From Ziziphus jujuba (taxonomy: Eukaryota > Streptophyta > Magnoliopsida > Rosales > Rhamnaceae): a stretch of DNA of 64,000 bases. Below the pieces are notes generated by a model. That model had not been told where the DNA came from and did no database searches. It saw only the letters and a list, made by a program, of their open reading frames with translations. The translations under genes and the position numbers were made by a program. The number at the start of each line of letters is the position of its first letter. The first letter of the stretch is position 1. Of the stretch, positions 1 through 13,300 are shown in pieces. Location of the stretch: NCBI RefSeq assembly GCF_031755915.1, contig NC_083388.1:27187001-27251000 (forward strand), in the 5' to 3' direction.

Positions 1-148
1 GTTATGCTTCCAAACTTTGGCAATGGAAGACACACCAGGAGGTTACTCGATGGCCTCAATGGGTATGCTGAACCTGGTAGAATAATGGCAATTATGGGCC
101 CATCTGGCTCTGGAAAATCCACACTCCTTGATTCTTTATCAGGTTTTT

Positions 149-191
<43 letters not shown>

Positions 192-3100
192 TATATCTGA
201 TACGTATATGTATATGCATATGTATATGTCTTTTGGCACGCATATATATGCATATACAACTAGTTGCTTTGTACTGCATACAGATGCATTGTCTTCATTA
301 GAAACTTAACCAAAGGAAAGAGAAAATGCATGCAATGTGTTCTTATTTAGCTTATTCATATGACTATGATGTTCTTGCTCTAGCATTTCTATATCATAAT
401 CAACCACAACCAAAGTCTTAATCAATTTATATGCATATATATATATATATATATATTTGCTGTTTCATTCATACGTTTTAAGTAGTGTAGATCTGCTACT
501 GTTGGTGACATTTTAATTACTGTAGCTCTACTACTACCGTAGACGAGGTCACCCAGTTTTCGGTGCGTGCTTACATCCTATTACGAACAAAGCTATGTCA
601 GTATAGGCGAGGTCGCCCACTTCGTGTCCTATTACGAGTAACAGGACTATCATATTTGGTCTTGTTGCTGGATGATCCTATCATTGGTAATAGAAAAGCA
701 AATCTCAATCAAGGGGTGGCCGATCTCACCCATTATAGAAAAATTTCAATAGTTAAAACACAAAAAATTTAGGAAAATCAAACCCTTAGCCTAATGGATT
801 TTCTGGGCAGTTTAATTTATTTTCTGGTTTTAATATGAGTTGCATGGCTTTCAACATCAAAATCATGTTCCTAGAAAAGAAAAAAAAAATAAAAAATTAA
901 TGATGATGGTCATGGAGTGTGTTGGGGTTGGAAGATGAGACTAAAAAGCATTTAAAACAAGCTACAGAGATTTAAAAGTAATAATATTCAAGGCTTTCCT
1001 ATGAACAGTCTATCTTTTCTTCTCTTGCCTGACATGCAAGCTTTTGTCTTTTGCTCCCAAAGTCCACAACAAGTAGTCAACCATGGTGAAAGACAGATGC
1101 CAAATCAGTGCCAAGTCTGAGCCTGTCGAACACACCATTAGATCAGAGAAATTTTCTATTTCTAGTAAGTCACTCTGTTCGTGGCACTGAACTCTCTTCA
1201 ACCCACATGTGACATTGTTCCTATCCTCTCCTCCTTCTCTTTACCCTAGAAATTCATTGAATACAGAATTTAATATTGTTTTCAATGAGGTCTAGAGCTT
1301 GCCAATTTGATAATGAGTTTGTATTTAAAGTGGTAGAGATGTTGGAAAAATAAATGCCATAACATCGTCTAATGTAGATAAGTATAAAAGGACAAGTGAC
1401 CTAGTATTTAAATACATAAAAAATGTAGCATATAATTTTTTTTATTATTTATTTAAAAAAGAAATGTTGTTCGTGATGAAAAATATATACATAAAAGATA
1501 TTTGTTTTAGAAGTCGAAATTTGTTAACCTAAGTAAACCAATTGATCAAATATGAATATATTTGTCAGTAGGTATTTTTTTTTTTAACAGGTTTTTACAG
1601 AATATTTGTTGTATAGTTTCCATGAACAAAAATTAAGAAATTTATAAGAACAAAGTATTAAAAATGGAAATAATAAAAGTGAAAGAAGAAGAAGAAAAGC
1701 ACTGTTGAGGCAGAGCTTTCACCAATCACCAATTATGTATCTTGAACTAATTTCACACGTATATATATATATATATATATATGTTAGCTTGGCTAGCTGT
1801 CATGAAAATTAGTACACATTAGCCGTCCATACCACCAATTCAATCTTATCCTTGCGGCTTATCTTTTTATTTTTATTTTTTTTATATAAGAATTAATATG
1901 CACTTTCAACGACATATGTATGGTAAGGTGTTCAACGTATCTATTCACCAAAAAAATGTGTTAAACGTATTTATATTCTATCGTACGAAATGTATCTACC
2001 TACCATCTACATATGACTCGAACATTAACTAAATGTTTTTATTTTTTTTATTTTTTAATAAATAAAAGAGTAAAGAGAGGGTTTAAATTTTCAAAATCCA
2101 AACACCTAATTACATGTTATAACCTAATTAATACTTTATTTTATCCCTATATACGATTAACCTTTTTAAATTTTTCAATGTTAATAAGAAAAAAAAAATG
2201 TGTTTTTTACTGGTGTAATAATTCATTATTATCAAAACATGTTAATAGACCTACATATATATGTCATTTTGACTCAGATCCATTCGATAGCTTTGATCCA
2301 AGCATTTTAATCTTTTTCATGCCCGTTTTGGATATTTGTCATGTAAGCATCTCTGATGCAAATTTTCTTGCTTTTCAAAAGAGAAAAATAAAAATAAATA
2401 AATTCAAAAGAAAAAACATTCTGCTTCCAAAGCTTATAATTTATATTCCAGAATCATTTATGCTTTGATTAAAAGATTTTAAGCTACACGTCCATATTAA
2501 CCCAAAAAAAAAAAAAAACTACATGTCTATAAGTAGCATTATTGTCATAAAACTAGATAAATTTTCATATACTTACATATTTTGCAGGTAGACTCTCAGG
2601 AAACGTTGTTATGACAGGAAACGTTCTTCTTAATGGGAAGAGGAGGAGGCTAAATTATGGTGTTGCTGTAAGTGAATCCATATTATATATATATATATAT
2701 ATATATGCATAAATAAATATCCCAAAGAAGATGTAAACTTGATAATACCACTAATGGATTCAGGCTTATGTGACCCAAGAAGATGTACTGTTAGGAACAC
2801 TAACAGTGAGAGAAACTATAACATACTCAGCTTATCTGAGGCTTCCACCAACTTTATCCAAAGAAGAAGTAAACGGCATCATAGAGGCGACGATTATGGA
2901 GATGGGTCTCCAAGACTGTGCTGATCGGAATATTGGGAACTGGCATTTGAGAGGTATAAGCGGTGGGGAGAAGAAGAGATTGAGCATTGCACTTGAAATT
3001 CTCACAAGGCCTCGTCTTTTGTTTTTGGATGAACCAACCAGTGGGCTTGACAGTGCTTCAGCTTTCTTCGTTATTCAGACTCTCAGAAACATTGCTCGTG

Positions 3101-5221
3101 GTGGACCAACTGTTATCTCCTCCATCCATCAGCCAAGTAGTGAAGTTTTTACACTCTTTGATGATCTTTTCTTGCTTTCTGGTGGCCAAACTGTTTATTT
3201 TGGACCTGCAAAAAAGGCTGTTGAGGTAATTAATTAACACATAGCATAATTTAGATTACTATATATGTATGCTTATATGATGAATGTTACAAATTTTATG
3301 TTTATATGCATGCATGCAGTTCTTTGCGAAGGCTGGAGTTCCATGTCCACGTCGAAGAAACCCTTCCGATCACTTTCTTCGCTGTATTAATTCGGACTTC
3401 GACAAGATCACAACAACTTTAATGGGCTCTAACAGGATGGATATATGTAATAGTGTATGTAACATATATTATCAGTCGATATTTTCCCCACTTTAGGTGA
3501 TAATTCATATGTTGAATCCTGACTTCAATGTCGAATTCTTTTTCTGGGTAGAACAGGGAATCGAAATGTGCTCAGATCCTCTAATGAACAGAGCAACAGC
3601 AGAGATAAAAGCAATGCTGGTTGAAAAATACAGATGCTCCGAGTACTCATTAATAGCACGAGAAAGGATTCGAGAAATCTTAACCATAGTAAGCATTCAT
3701 GTATGAACTATGCTGGAAATAGGATTTCAATCGAATTTATACATAACTTTTATGTTATCTTGTATTGCAGGAAGGACTAGGGAACGAAAGAAAGAGTGGG
3801 AGCCAAGCAAAATGGTGGAAGCAACTATCAGTATTGACTCGAAGATCTTTCGTGAACATGTCAAGAGATGTGGGATATTACTGGTTAAGAATCGGAGTGT
3901 ATATAGCATTGTCTATATGTGTTGGTAGCATTTTCTTTGATGTTGGAACAAATTTTGGAGCTATCTTGGCTCGTGGAGCTTGTGGTGGCTTTTTATCTGG
4001 TTTCATGACTTTCATGTCCATTGGAGGTTTCCCATCCTTCCTTGAAGAAATGAAGGTAACCAAAATTTCCATAAATAGAAACTAAAATTGAAAATCTTCC
4101 AGTTATTTTTGCTTTTCTAACTCACTTTGAAACTGCAGGTGTTTTACAAGGAAAGACTCAATGGGCATTATGGGGTGGCTGTGTATATTCTGTCAAATTT
4201 CCTGTCTTCTTTCCCATTCTTGGCTTTGATGTCGCTTAGTACTGGGACTATAACTTACTACATGGTGAAATTTAGGCCTGAATTTTCTAACTACTTGTAC
4301 CTCAGCCTCGATCTGATCAGCTCCATTGCAACTGTGGAAAGCTCCATGATGATAATAGCTTCCCTTGTTCCAAACTTCTTGATGGGAGTCATAATTGGAG
4401 CTGGATATATAGTAAGAGCAGGAACCCCCTTTTTTCCTTTTTTTTCCCGAGATAAGAACAGAAACTTTTCAATCGTTGAAATATTGATCATGAATATCAA
4501 TCATGGCTATTTATCATCAACGTGCAATCTGTGTATGCAGGGCATCATGATGATGACCTCTGGGTTCTTCCGCTTGCTGCCCGATCTTCCCAAACCAATC
4601 TGGCGTTACCCAATTTCGTACATCAATTATGGTGCCTGGGGATTGCAGGTAATTTCAATTCTCAACAAAACTGCATATCACAAAACTCTTTCAATGTCGC
4701 CAAAAAACAGAGATGACATAAGGCAAGAGAATCAGAAAATCTTATAAATAATTGTGAATAGTAAAAGAAATGCTTTACGCTTTGAATACTCTACTCTCAT
4801 TCATCTCCTCAAGAAAATCTATGGACAGAAGAGCTCACTGCTGTTATGTTGTGAAACATAGGGAGCATACAAGAACGATATGATCGGGCTTGAATTCGAT
4901 TCCTTTGCACCCAATGGCCCAAAGCTGAAAGGCGAGTTCATTCTTAAAAACATGCTGGGCGTTCAGCTGGATCACTCCAAGTGGTGGGACTTGGCAGCTG
5001 TGGTCTTCATTCTTGTATCTTTTAGGCTACTCTTCTTTGCTATCCTCAAGTTCAAGGAGAGAGCTTCACCTTATTATCGAACATTTTACACAAAGAGAAC
5101 TCTAAGAAATCTCAAGAAGCGCTCTTCGTTCAGGAAAACAGCAGTATCTTTCCCTTCCAAGAGGCATCAACCCCTGCATCCATTGTCTGCTCAAGAGGGT
5201 TTCAATTCTCCACTGCATTAA
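1..5221 (+). CDS. ABCG15: ABCG half-size transporter, ABCG12/ABCG15-like (5' end outside window)
   Basis: This is an ATP-driven exporter of the white-brown complex subfamily; close relatives move cuticular wax or lipid precursors across the plasma membrane as dimers. Exons read by frame closure are 1-142 (partial), 2588-2667, 2764-3225, 3320-3454, 3557-3688, 3771-4055, 4139-4411, 4541-4648 and 4862-5221, giving 658 residues to a TAA stop. Numbering from the window edge, Walker A GPSGSGKS is at about 33-40, the signature ISGGEKKR at 139-146 and Walker B LLFLDEP at 159-165, followed by SIHQPSS. The ABC2 membrane domain follows, with the family blocks [26 protein letters not shown] and FFRLLPDLP. 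The C-terminus ([13 protein letters not shown]) is typical of the ABCG12/15 clade. Family members are near 690 residues, so roughly the first 30 residues lie upstream. Intron 1 is long (2.4 kb) and starts with a CT/TA microsatellite. Choosing between ABCG12 and ABCG15 is not possible by eye. Confidence 0.95.
150..191. repeat. (CT)n-(TA)n compound microsatellite
   Basis: A run of CT dinucleotides passes directly into a run of TA dinucleotides. It starts only a few bases after the donor of ABCG intron 1 (GT at 143). A degenerate repeat containing the core GAGGTC(A/G)CCCA lies further inside the same intron at about 545 and 608. Confidence 0.9.
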
Positions 5222-6297
5222 AAGTAGATACACTAATATATTTCTTAATTCCAGAAGCACTTATAGAACAGATTTATTTATCACTAACGGATATTCACTG
5301 TCTTATTCAGAACTTCAATAAAATATGTTAGATGCCTGCATAAAGAGAGAGAATGCGGTGGCTTAATACAACACAGCAACAAAGCAAATTCTTTACCAAA
5401 ACCTCAGATAGAGAATGTGTGGCATGCAGCAGAACCAGAATGTTGAATTGTATTGTGATTTGGACATCCCCAATCTTATAGAAATAGTATGATATTCATT
5501 TATCAATCAATAATCATTTGGAATATCTAACAGTATGGAAACATATCACCTTTAATATTTCTATCTACATATTGATTTCAATGCATGAATATGATTGAAT
5601 GCTCAGCAGGTTTAACATAAATCTTAAAGTAAATCCCATGACACCAGAACGATTTAGATTTGTTCAAAATAAGGCAGGGCAGAGAGGAAACAAAATGAAA
5701 ATTTCATCCAAAAGCAATTTCACCAATCTAGTTTGGCATGCATAATGTTCCCCTTTCCACATTAGGTCCCTGAAATCATAAGAGTAAAATAATTAGCATG
5801 CTGCATATATATGATTTCTTCTCCAGTCAATCAGGAGAATCAGACATGAATAATACCCACCATCTTACTAAAGCAAAGAGAATCACTGAAACAACTAAAA
5901 TCCTGAACAGAAAAGCAAAGAACAAATTCAAATAAAGGCATTATTTTTGAAACAGCAAACTTGATGCCTGTAAGAACTCTAGAAAAGACGGACCATTGCA
6001 AGCAATATAAATTTTTCTAGACCAAGAAAGTAATACATCTCAACAAGAGCAACATCGCATGAGGAACTAGAATATCCATTAAAATCCATCTTTGAAATTA
6101 TCAAGATATCACTGGGTTCGTTAAACATCTCTATATTTTACATGCACAATCTCTCTCTCCCAAATAATAATCAAAATTACATTGCTCATAATTCATTTGC
6201 AAGTTATACATTAACAGCAATTAATTAAGAAAGGAATGGGAACTCATATGCATTTCCAAAGCACCAAATAATCAGGTCCAATGATGCAGCCAGTCAG
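5222..6297. other. Intergenic spacer between convergent genes
   Basis: This AT-rich stretch lies between the stop of the ABCG gene and the stop of the convergent TRAUCO-like gene. It presumably holds both 3' UTRs and polyadenylation signals; AATAAA-like sequences are present (for example AATAAAATATG near 5319). No further gene is recognised. Confidence 0.6.
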
Positions 6298-8451
6298 CTA
6301 CTGCTTTTTCTCGTTGGAAACTCCATTTTCAGTTCGATTGTCAAACCCATGGTATGGAACTTCAATCATGGGTCTGGGAGGTGGACGCCCATCGAAGTCC
6401 TCCGGAAAGAGTTCAAAGTCAGGGCCAAAGTTGAATTTGACCTCACAATTTGGTTGATTGGGAAGAGTATACATTGAAGCAGCAGGATAATAACGACCAC
6501 CATATAAATCTTTGAAAGCAACCCCTTGGCATACCCCATTTTTGAAAAAACATATCTCGCTTCCTGCGTATATAATACTATTAGCCAACTAGTGGCTCTT
6601 CTAGCTAAAAAAAGTCCGGATTGGAGTATCATTCTAAGTAAACAAGCAGAGAATTAGAAAACCAAAGTGAATGTAAAACCAAGTTCAGAAATCCTAATAA
6701 AACTGTGGAAATAACATCTATATGGCAAGTTGCTAGAGAAGGCAGCCAAATTTCACCATAACAAAGTTATTAAGCTAAATTGTGCTCCCTAGATTTTCTT
6801 CAAGGGAAGAACATACAAATCAACATACAATAGCATTTTTGAATATGCTAGACTAGACTGGTTATAACTGGATACACAGAGGATCACTAGAACTGCTTTT
6901 AGAGTAGGTTGGGAATAGCCCCAGCCAAATATCAATTCTTCCAAACTGCGAACTAATACACAATAAACTATGAGTTTAAGATAAAGTATGCCTTTTATGC
7001 TAGTAGATTGAAAATCAGGGTTAACCTTGTCCACTTACTTCGATCAGGTGCCGGTAAACTTCAGTTTAGGCATCTAAAACCCAAGAGAAAAAGACAAAAT
7101 TTGCAGTCTAACTAAATCTCATGTACCTAAACCACTTTAAAACCTAGATACAACAATAGATTTTGTTCTTTAAACAGAAGATTCTGCATCCCAAGTATCT
7201 ACATTTGTAACAAATGCCAACACATGATCGTTCATCTAAATCTCGTAGACATACACAGATAGCCGAGAAAATCGAAAATCAACTTAAAGTGTCATAACAA
7301 GGAAGAGCTAACACATTCATATTCAGCACACGAAGTAAAAACAAAATTTTTAAAATAAAAAAAAGATCAAATTTCATACAAGAACAAACACGGATGTTGA
7401 AACTTGACAACATCCACATTCTAGTAGATAAACACAACCACTCACCAGGAACCACTTTGGGAGGATCCTCCTTTGCATCAGGTGCACAAACATAACGCTG
7501 CCCCTTATACCAAACCAAATGCGGCGGTTTCGGCGCATATGTCCCACCATCCGGCAAGTTGATATAGAATCCAATAACATCACCTTCCTTATACCCTTCC
7601 TCTCCATATTTCTCCCTCAAAGCCTTATGCACCTTACTTCCATCAATATCCCTGTACCCAAAACTATTCCCGTCATACCCAACCGGTGCCTGAAGGTCAC
7701 CTTTCTCCGTAGACCAGCCGAGCCGGGTATGCCCCGAAGCACCCAAATACACCACCTTTATTTCAAAGTACCAAGCTCCTTCCACAACTCCCCTAGTAGC
7801 CCTAACCATTCTATATCCTTTAGTACTCCCAGCACTCAACCTATCTTCGCTCAGTTCAACTTTTTCAGCCTTGTAGACCTTCGACAAACAGATATTCATA
7901 TCCGGGGAATCGTCGTTTTTGTCAGGAAATCTCTGCACCGGAGTGATCAACACTGGGTCCTCGGCAGGGGCATTGTGGTTGTTATTCTTGTTCTTCTTTT
8001 TCCCTTTCCGAGTCGACTTGGTAACCCACACATTGTTGTTCTTCTTCTTCGATTTCTTCGAATTCGTTGCAGACGTCGGCGTAGGTACGGCGGCGCTTGC
8101 AGGACCGCCGTTGTCGACGGCCTTTTCGGGCAACGGAGTCTGCTCGCGGTCGGAGGAGGAGGGTTGGGTGCCGAGAGAAGAGAGCTGTTTCTGCTTCTTG
8201 GGTGGCGGGTCTTCGTCTTCTTCGTCGTCATTGTCTTGGGATTTGACGGACTCGGAGAGATCGTCGGAGGCTTCGGCGTCGGTTTTGAGTACGACACCGT
8301 TTTGGGGCTCAGAGAGTGGAGGGTCGGTAGGTTCGTTGGTAGGTAGGTCAGTGGGTTCGGAACTGGTGGTGGTTGTGGTGGTGGCAGTGGGGTTTGCTGG
8401 TTCGTCTTCTTCGTCGTCTTCGTCTCTGTAGGCAGCCTGAAGGGTATCCAT
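6298..8451 (-). CDS. TRO: TRAUCO / ASH2-like SPRY-domain protein (COMPASS-type H3K4 methyltransferase subunit)
   Basis: Plant homologue of Ash2/ASH2L, a core subunit of nuclear complexes that methylate histone H3 lysine 4. It has two coding exons, 7446-8451 and 6298-6563; the 882-bp intron is GT-AG and the frame closes (phase 1), giving 423 residues. The start is the ATG opening [17 protein letters not shown], which matches plant family starts. Residues 1-120 are acidic and low-complexity with Thr/Pro runs. A Lys/Asn-rich basic segment ([20 protein letters not shown]), probably a nuclear localisation region, follows. The SPRY domain spans about 205-375 and includes [46 protein letters not shown] and, after the intron, SEICFFKNG and [10 protein letters not shown]. 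No PHD finger is seen, as in other plant homologues. The 5' leader carries a (GA)n tract. Confidence 0.93.
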
Positions 8452-8549
8452 AGCAAAGACCAATTGGAAAGGAAGCTTGGCTTGTGCCAAGGGTTCTACT
8501 AATATGGGAAATATTGGTTTCGAAGCGAAGGAATTTCTGTTGCTTTTCG

Positions 8550-8556
<7 letters not shown>

Positions 8557-8589
<33 letters not shown>
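8557..8589. repeat. (GA)n microsatellite in TRO 5' leader
   Basis: An uninterrupted run of GA dinucleotides (CT on the transcribed strand) sits about 105-140 bases upstream of the TRO start codon. CT-rich leader tracts are common near plant transcription starts. Confidence 0.9.
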
Positions 8590-9303
8590 CCGAGGAAGGA
8601 CGAAGGAGTTTCTTCTTCTTCTTCTGTAGCTTTTTGCAGAGAGGGAAATCGAAAAAAGATTGGAAAACCAATTTCCGACTTCTTTTCTATATGCATCCCA
8701 CAATAAACTATATACACTAATATGTTTCTTTGACCCATTTACTAAATATTGGACTGGGCTGGATTTGACTACTAGTTTTTGTCAAGCCAAATCAAAATGG
8801 GCTAAAACTCAAAATGTTTGGACAAGCCCAATCCAAACTACAACCCCATATATATATATATATATATGTATATATATTCTCAAATAAAAATTAATTTGAT
8901 CCAGGAAATTATGGCGGTGGCTATTTTTTATAAGCTGATATATTAGAATTTATTCGCAGAAGTTTTTCTGAAATAGCTTTTTAATATCAATAAAAACAGG
9001 TTAGTATTGATATATTATATGTGGTCAAATAAATAAAATGATTAAAAAAGAAGAAAAAAAAACAAAGTGGTGGTATTTGATAATATTTCATTTTTCAATC
9101 AACAATGACAACCCACTAACTTTTGTTTATGGAAGGGGACCAAATAAAATGCAAGTGCAAGTGGAGTTGAAGTTGAATTGGAATACTTTTGTTGAATTGT
9201 CCTTAAAATGCATTTGGAAGTTCTTTATGTCTAAATTCGACACCACAACAGAAAAAGTCAATTGTCTCTTTGTTCTAACTCAAGAGACCACATACCTTGA
9301 CCC

Positions 9304-9334
<31 letters not shown>

Positions 9335-9386
9335 TATGAATAATACTTTGTGGAATTTAAAAAATTAAAAGAAAAAAGGTTTAATA

Positions 9387-9972
9387 TTGACTTTGGGTCA
9401 ACCAGCCGAATACGTTAGAGCTGATGGAAAAGCAAAGTAAATCCAACGGCTGTCATTTGGATTTTTCATTCTGGGAAGGGAATTTTGATCTTTTAAGAAA
9501 TTAATTTGGGAAATTCAATTGTGAGTTTGGCTTTTTATTTCTTCATAATAGTAGCAGTAATGATGAGAAAATGATACGTGGTGGAATTTTTTGGGCACGT
9601 GCTTACGTTTTTGCTTGTGACAATAACCATAAAATATCGTATCAGTTCCAGGTCCCACCAAAAGAAAGAGGAAAAAAACAAGTTACAGAAATATTTTATC
9701 TGGGTGGGGGGGTCAACCAGAAAGCACAACCAGTTAAAAACTTAATTTTCTGATGAAGACAGGTGGTGAAATCAGAACCATAGAGAAGAGGACGAAAGTG
9801 GGTAGTGGAACAGAGGATAATTACTGTAGTTGAGTCATGCCGTCATGGTTGATAGTTGTTTCGGGTGGTTAGGTGGGTGGTTGACTTAGGAAGGAGACAT
9901 ATAAATATGATATGGGAAATGTGAGAGTGTACTGCACAACACCGTAACTAAGTAACCTAAACTCCCTTGACT
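9387..9972. promoter_or_regulatory. Cluster of five W-box (TTGAC) cores upstream of NADK1
   Basis: TTGAC[C/T] cores lie at 9387-9392 (+), 9396-9401 (-), 9711-9716 (-), 9881-9886 (+) and 9967-9972 (+). The first two form a close inverted pair. WRKY factors bind TTGAC[C/T]. The cluster lies 240-820 bases before the NADK1 start codon. Binding is inferred from the motif only. Confidence 0.45.
9900..9907 (+). promoter_or_regulatory. TATA-box candidate for NADK1
   Basis: TATAAATA lies about 300 bases upstream of the NADK1 ATG, at a position that would give a 5' leader of roughly 280 bases. It is assigned from motif and position only. Confidence 0.4.
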
Positions 9973-10210
9973 TGCCACGCGTTGATTGTGGGCTCCACAA
10001 TTCTCAACCCAATATCTCAATCTTTGCTATTTTTTCCTTTCTCATCAATGATCAGACCGTAACGTATATCTGCCTATCTTTCCCTGTAAAATATATTGAG
10101 TGCATAAAATTAAAAAAACAAGGCCTGATTTCTTTCTTTGCTTGCACCTTTCTAAAGCTCTGAGTCTCACAAACCAAGGACAACAACAAGGAAGGGATCC
10201 AAACCCAGCC

Positions 10211-10248
10211 ATGCCTCCCAGCAAGCTCAATTCTTCTGTAATCACTCC

Positions 10249-10300
<52 letters not shown>

Positions 10301-13300
10301 TTATTGTTGAAACTTGTGACATCTTTGACGTTGATTGGTCTGTTTAGTTTAAGTTTCAGTTTTGCAATTAGGGTTTGAATCTCTGGTTGTAAAGATTTTA
10401 TCTTTTTGTTTGGTTACTGTTTTCGTGTGACTATGATCAGTGCCAAGTGAACTTAATTGGGATCAAGGAAAAACAAAAATGCTGTTGGAGTTGAAAATTT
10501 TATTTACTCTTTTATTGTTTTCTCAAGAATTCAAGATTATATTAGAGCGGAGTTTTTTTTTTTTTTTGGGGATATGTGGAGTCAGCTGGGATTTTTTTGT
10601 TTGGTTGAATAAGCTGGTTTTGTTGGAAGAAATATGTGCCTGTGGACCAGTCTGGAATGTCTGTGATACTAGGAAAGACTCATGCGGTTATGATATGTAT
10701 TTGTCTATGGTTATACAAAATTTAGTCAATGTTAGATGCTTGGAAACCTTATCCAATCATTTGCTGTTATGGATATGACGACAAACTGCTAAAAGAATGT
10801 TTGAAGCACTGTATTTTGTTTGTATTCTTTTGGAACATTAACGTTTTGATCCATATGTCGAGAGAAGTTTGTCGGATATGCCACGGAAGATACTCCTAAA
10901 ATATATAACATAAGCAAACTGAGAAATGTTGGTAGAAGTTTAAGTAGTTAACAACAAACATGGTGCAGTGCAACTCTTACTGTTCAACTTTATATCATTT
11001 CTAATCTTAAACGATGAATATCTATTAAGTTTTTGTTTTTCTTTTAATAGTAACCTGCGAATTTACGACCTATTTAATCAGTGTTGAAACTTTAACCACC
11101 CAATCTAAGGTTGAGTTGGTTTCATGAGATTGTTGGAATGTTTATAAAGATATTATTTGATTAACTAATGTGCCAACAAGCAAATAAAGAAGAAAAAAGA
11201 GCCTTAAGAGGAAATACAATTACGCACTTTATCTCTAATAAGGTTACTTGTTCCTACATTGGTCGGTCGTACATGGATTTCATCTACAAAATCTGTCTAT
11301 TTACTGCTTATCAATTATCAATCGATATGCTATTTCTTCATTTACTTTCTATAATGTTCTACCTACTCTTTATTGTACAATGCATTTACCGAAAAGGACC
11401 ATCTTCTTTTGGATGGGATACATTTATCTGTGTTGCTAAGAACCTTGTTACAGTTCGATTACATTACTCAGTATGTAATCTTAAGATGCTTCCTCTGGGC
11501 AGGGTGAAGCTAGCGTTTCATGCTCACAATCAGAGAATGGTTTTCTTAGTTCACATTCTCTACTAAACTCGGAGAAGGCAGTGCAGGAACTCCTTCAAGA
11601 ATCTCCAGTTCAGGGGTCTGATGACCACCTTATAGAGTTCTCAGAGGCTATGAGAAGTATGATCATGTTTTATCTTTTGAATTGTATAACATTAAATGGA
11701 ACTATTATTTGTCACATTGTCTAAGTATGATGCTTATATGGTATACAACCAATCTGTAGCTGTTGCAAAGGCATTAAGACGTGCTGCCGAAGCAAAGGCT
11801 TGCGCTCAAGCTGAGGCTGCTGAATGGAAGCGTAAATATGAGCTGGAGAGGATGCGGAATTTGCAGTTGGAACATAAAGGTTTTTGAGCAATTGAACACC
11901 ATAAGTTTATTGATATGCTCTGTCTTTTATTATATTTGACAACAATCACTAACCATAAATGACATAAAACAAAGACTTTCCAGATGCTGGTAATAAGACT
12001 AAAAATTCTTTACTCCGCTTTCTGTTCTAAATTTTGCAGTTTTATCTTACAAATATATAGTGAAATATACCCCTTTCAATAAGGTAAATATGAATAGAAA
12101 GATTCATGTTTCCCTTTGTCTCTAGAAACTCCTTAGGTTGAATTGCTTAACTGTTTCGTAGAAAATCCAACAGTAGAGGTTCTTTCCACAGCCACATCCC
12201 ATAATACCTGTAAGACATTATCTACCTGGAAGCATGAAAGGAGATTCCACTGTTGTAATGTCAGCTGCAAACTCATAAAGGGCCCATTACTTATTGGATA
12301 TATGAAGTCCTCATTTTACATAAACAAGTTGCATTTATCAAGGTCAAGGTCTTCAGATAGTGTTCTGGAGCATATCTTCTTTATTTTTAATTTTTTATTA
12401 TTTATTTTTTTGCCCCCTCTTCACTTCTGATCTAGAATTAAGATAGAAATATGAAATTAATGAAACAATAGTAGACAGAAAATGAAGGGATAAATAAATG
12501 AATAATAGTTAAAAGATGGTACCACCAAAGGTTTAGCCAGTGGATCTATAGTCTGCATCTTGTTGGACGAAACATCGAAGACCATTTTAGCTCTTTACTC
12601 AAGCTACTTAATTCCATATTTTCTATAACTTCTAAGCCAGAAAGCCTAAGTATGAAGCTTCACATTTCTGGATCCTTTTTGACCAATCAATGAAACTGTG
12701 CCTATCGTATGTGTGCACTCAAGAAGTTATGACTTCTTCCATATCTTGTGGCAGTTGTTCTACCTTTCTCTCGCCCACTTCACTATGGCCATATGTACTT
12801 GATTCCCTTTATTGTATCTTAATATTCAGTTCTAGTTGCTTCTGCCATTGCAAATTTGTAACTTTTGTTCTCTCTATCATCTGAAAAGTATTACAATCAT
12901 AGGCCTTTAATTAACATTCAGTGCCCAATCCTTTTTCCTTTTATCTTATTTTATTCATCCTTGACATCTTAATTTTGGAGAATTTCCTTTCTTTGTTCTT
13001 TCTTCTGGAGGAGAACTCAAAATTCTTTTTTCATTCTTTTATTTTTATTATTTTCTACTAGCAGCAAAATTTTATCATCCAAAAAAGAAAAAGAAAAGGT
13101 TTCTGTGTTTCTCTGGATTTTTTTGGCCACAATACCCGGTTGACTTCTTGATTCCCATCCAAATATTGAAACTTGGATAATTTGTTTTGTATCCGCTGGC
13201 TTGCTAATCAAATTTGGACTCATTATCATCAGATTGTGGGTACTCCACTATCAGGCAAAGAAATTTGTGAAAAAGCTTCGCAATTGGTGGACTCAAAGTT

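Larger units (their letters stand above)
8590..10210. other. Divergent intergenic region between TRO and NADK1
   Basis: This region separates two head-to-head genes, so both promoters lie here. It is AT-rich with TA microsatellites at about 8847-8877 and 9318-9338. A cluster of W-box cores and a TATA-like element occupy the NADK1-proximal half and are listed separately. No coding sequence is recognised. Confidence 0.6.

Noticed and set aside
2013..2468. 151-codon open frame in ABCG intron 1
   Set aside because: AT-rich composition, no family resemblance, and it lies inside an intron with good splice sites.
7519..8431. Long plus-strand frames opposite the TRO first exon
   Set aside because: They are antisense shadows of a low-complexity acidic and Thr-rich coding exon; the minus-strand frame has clear SPRY homology.
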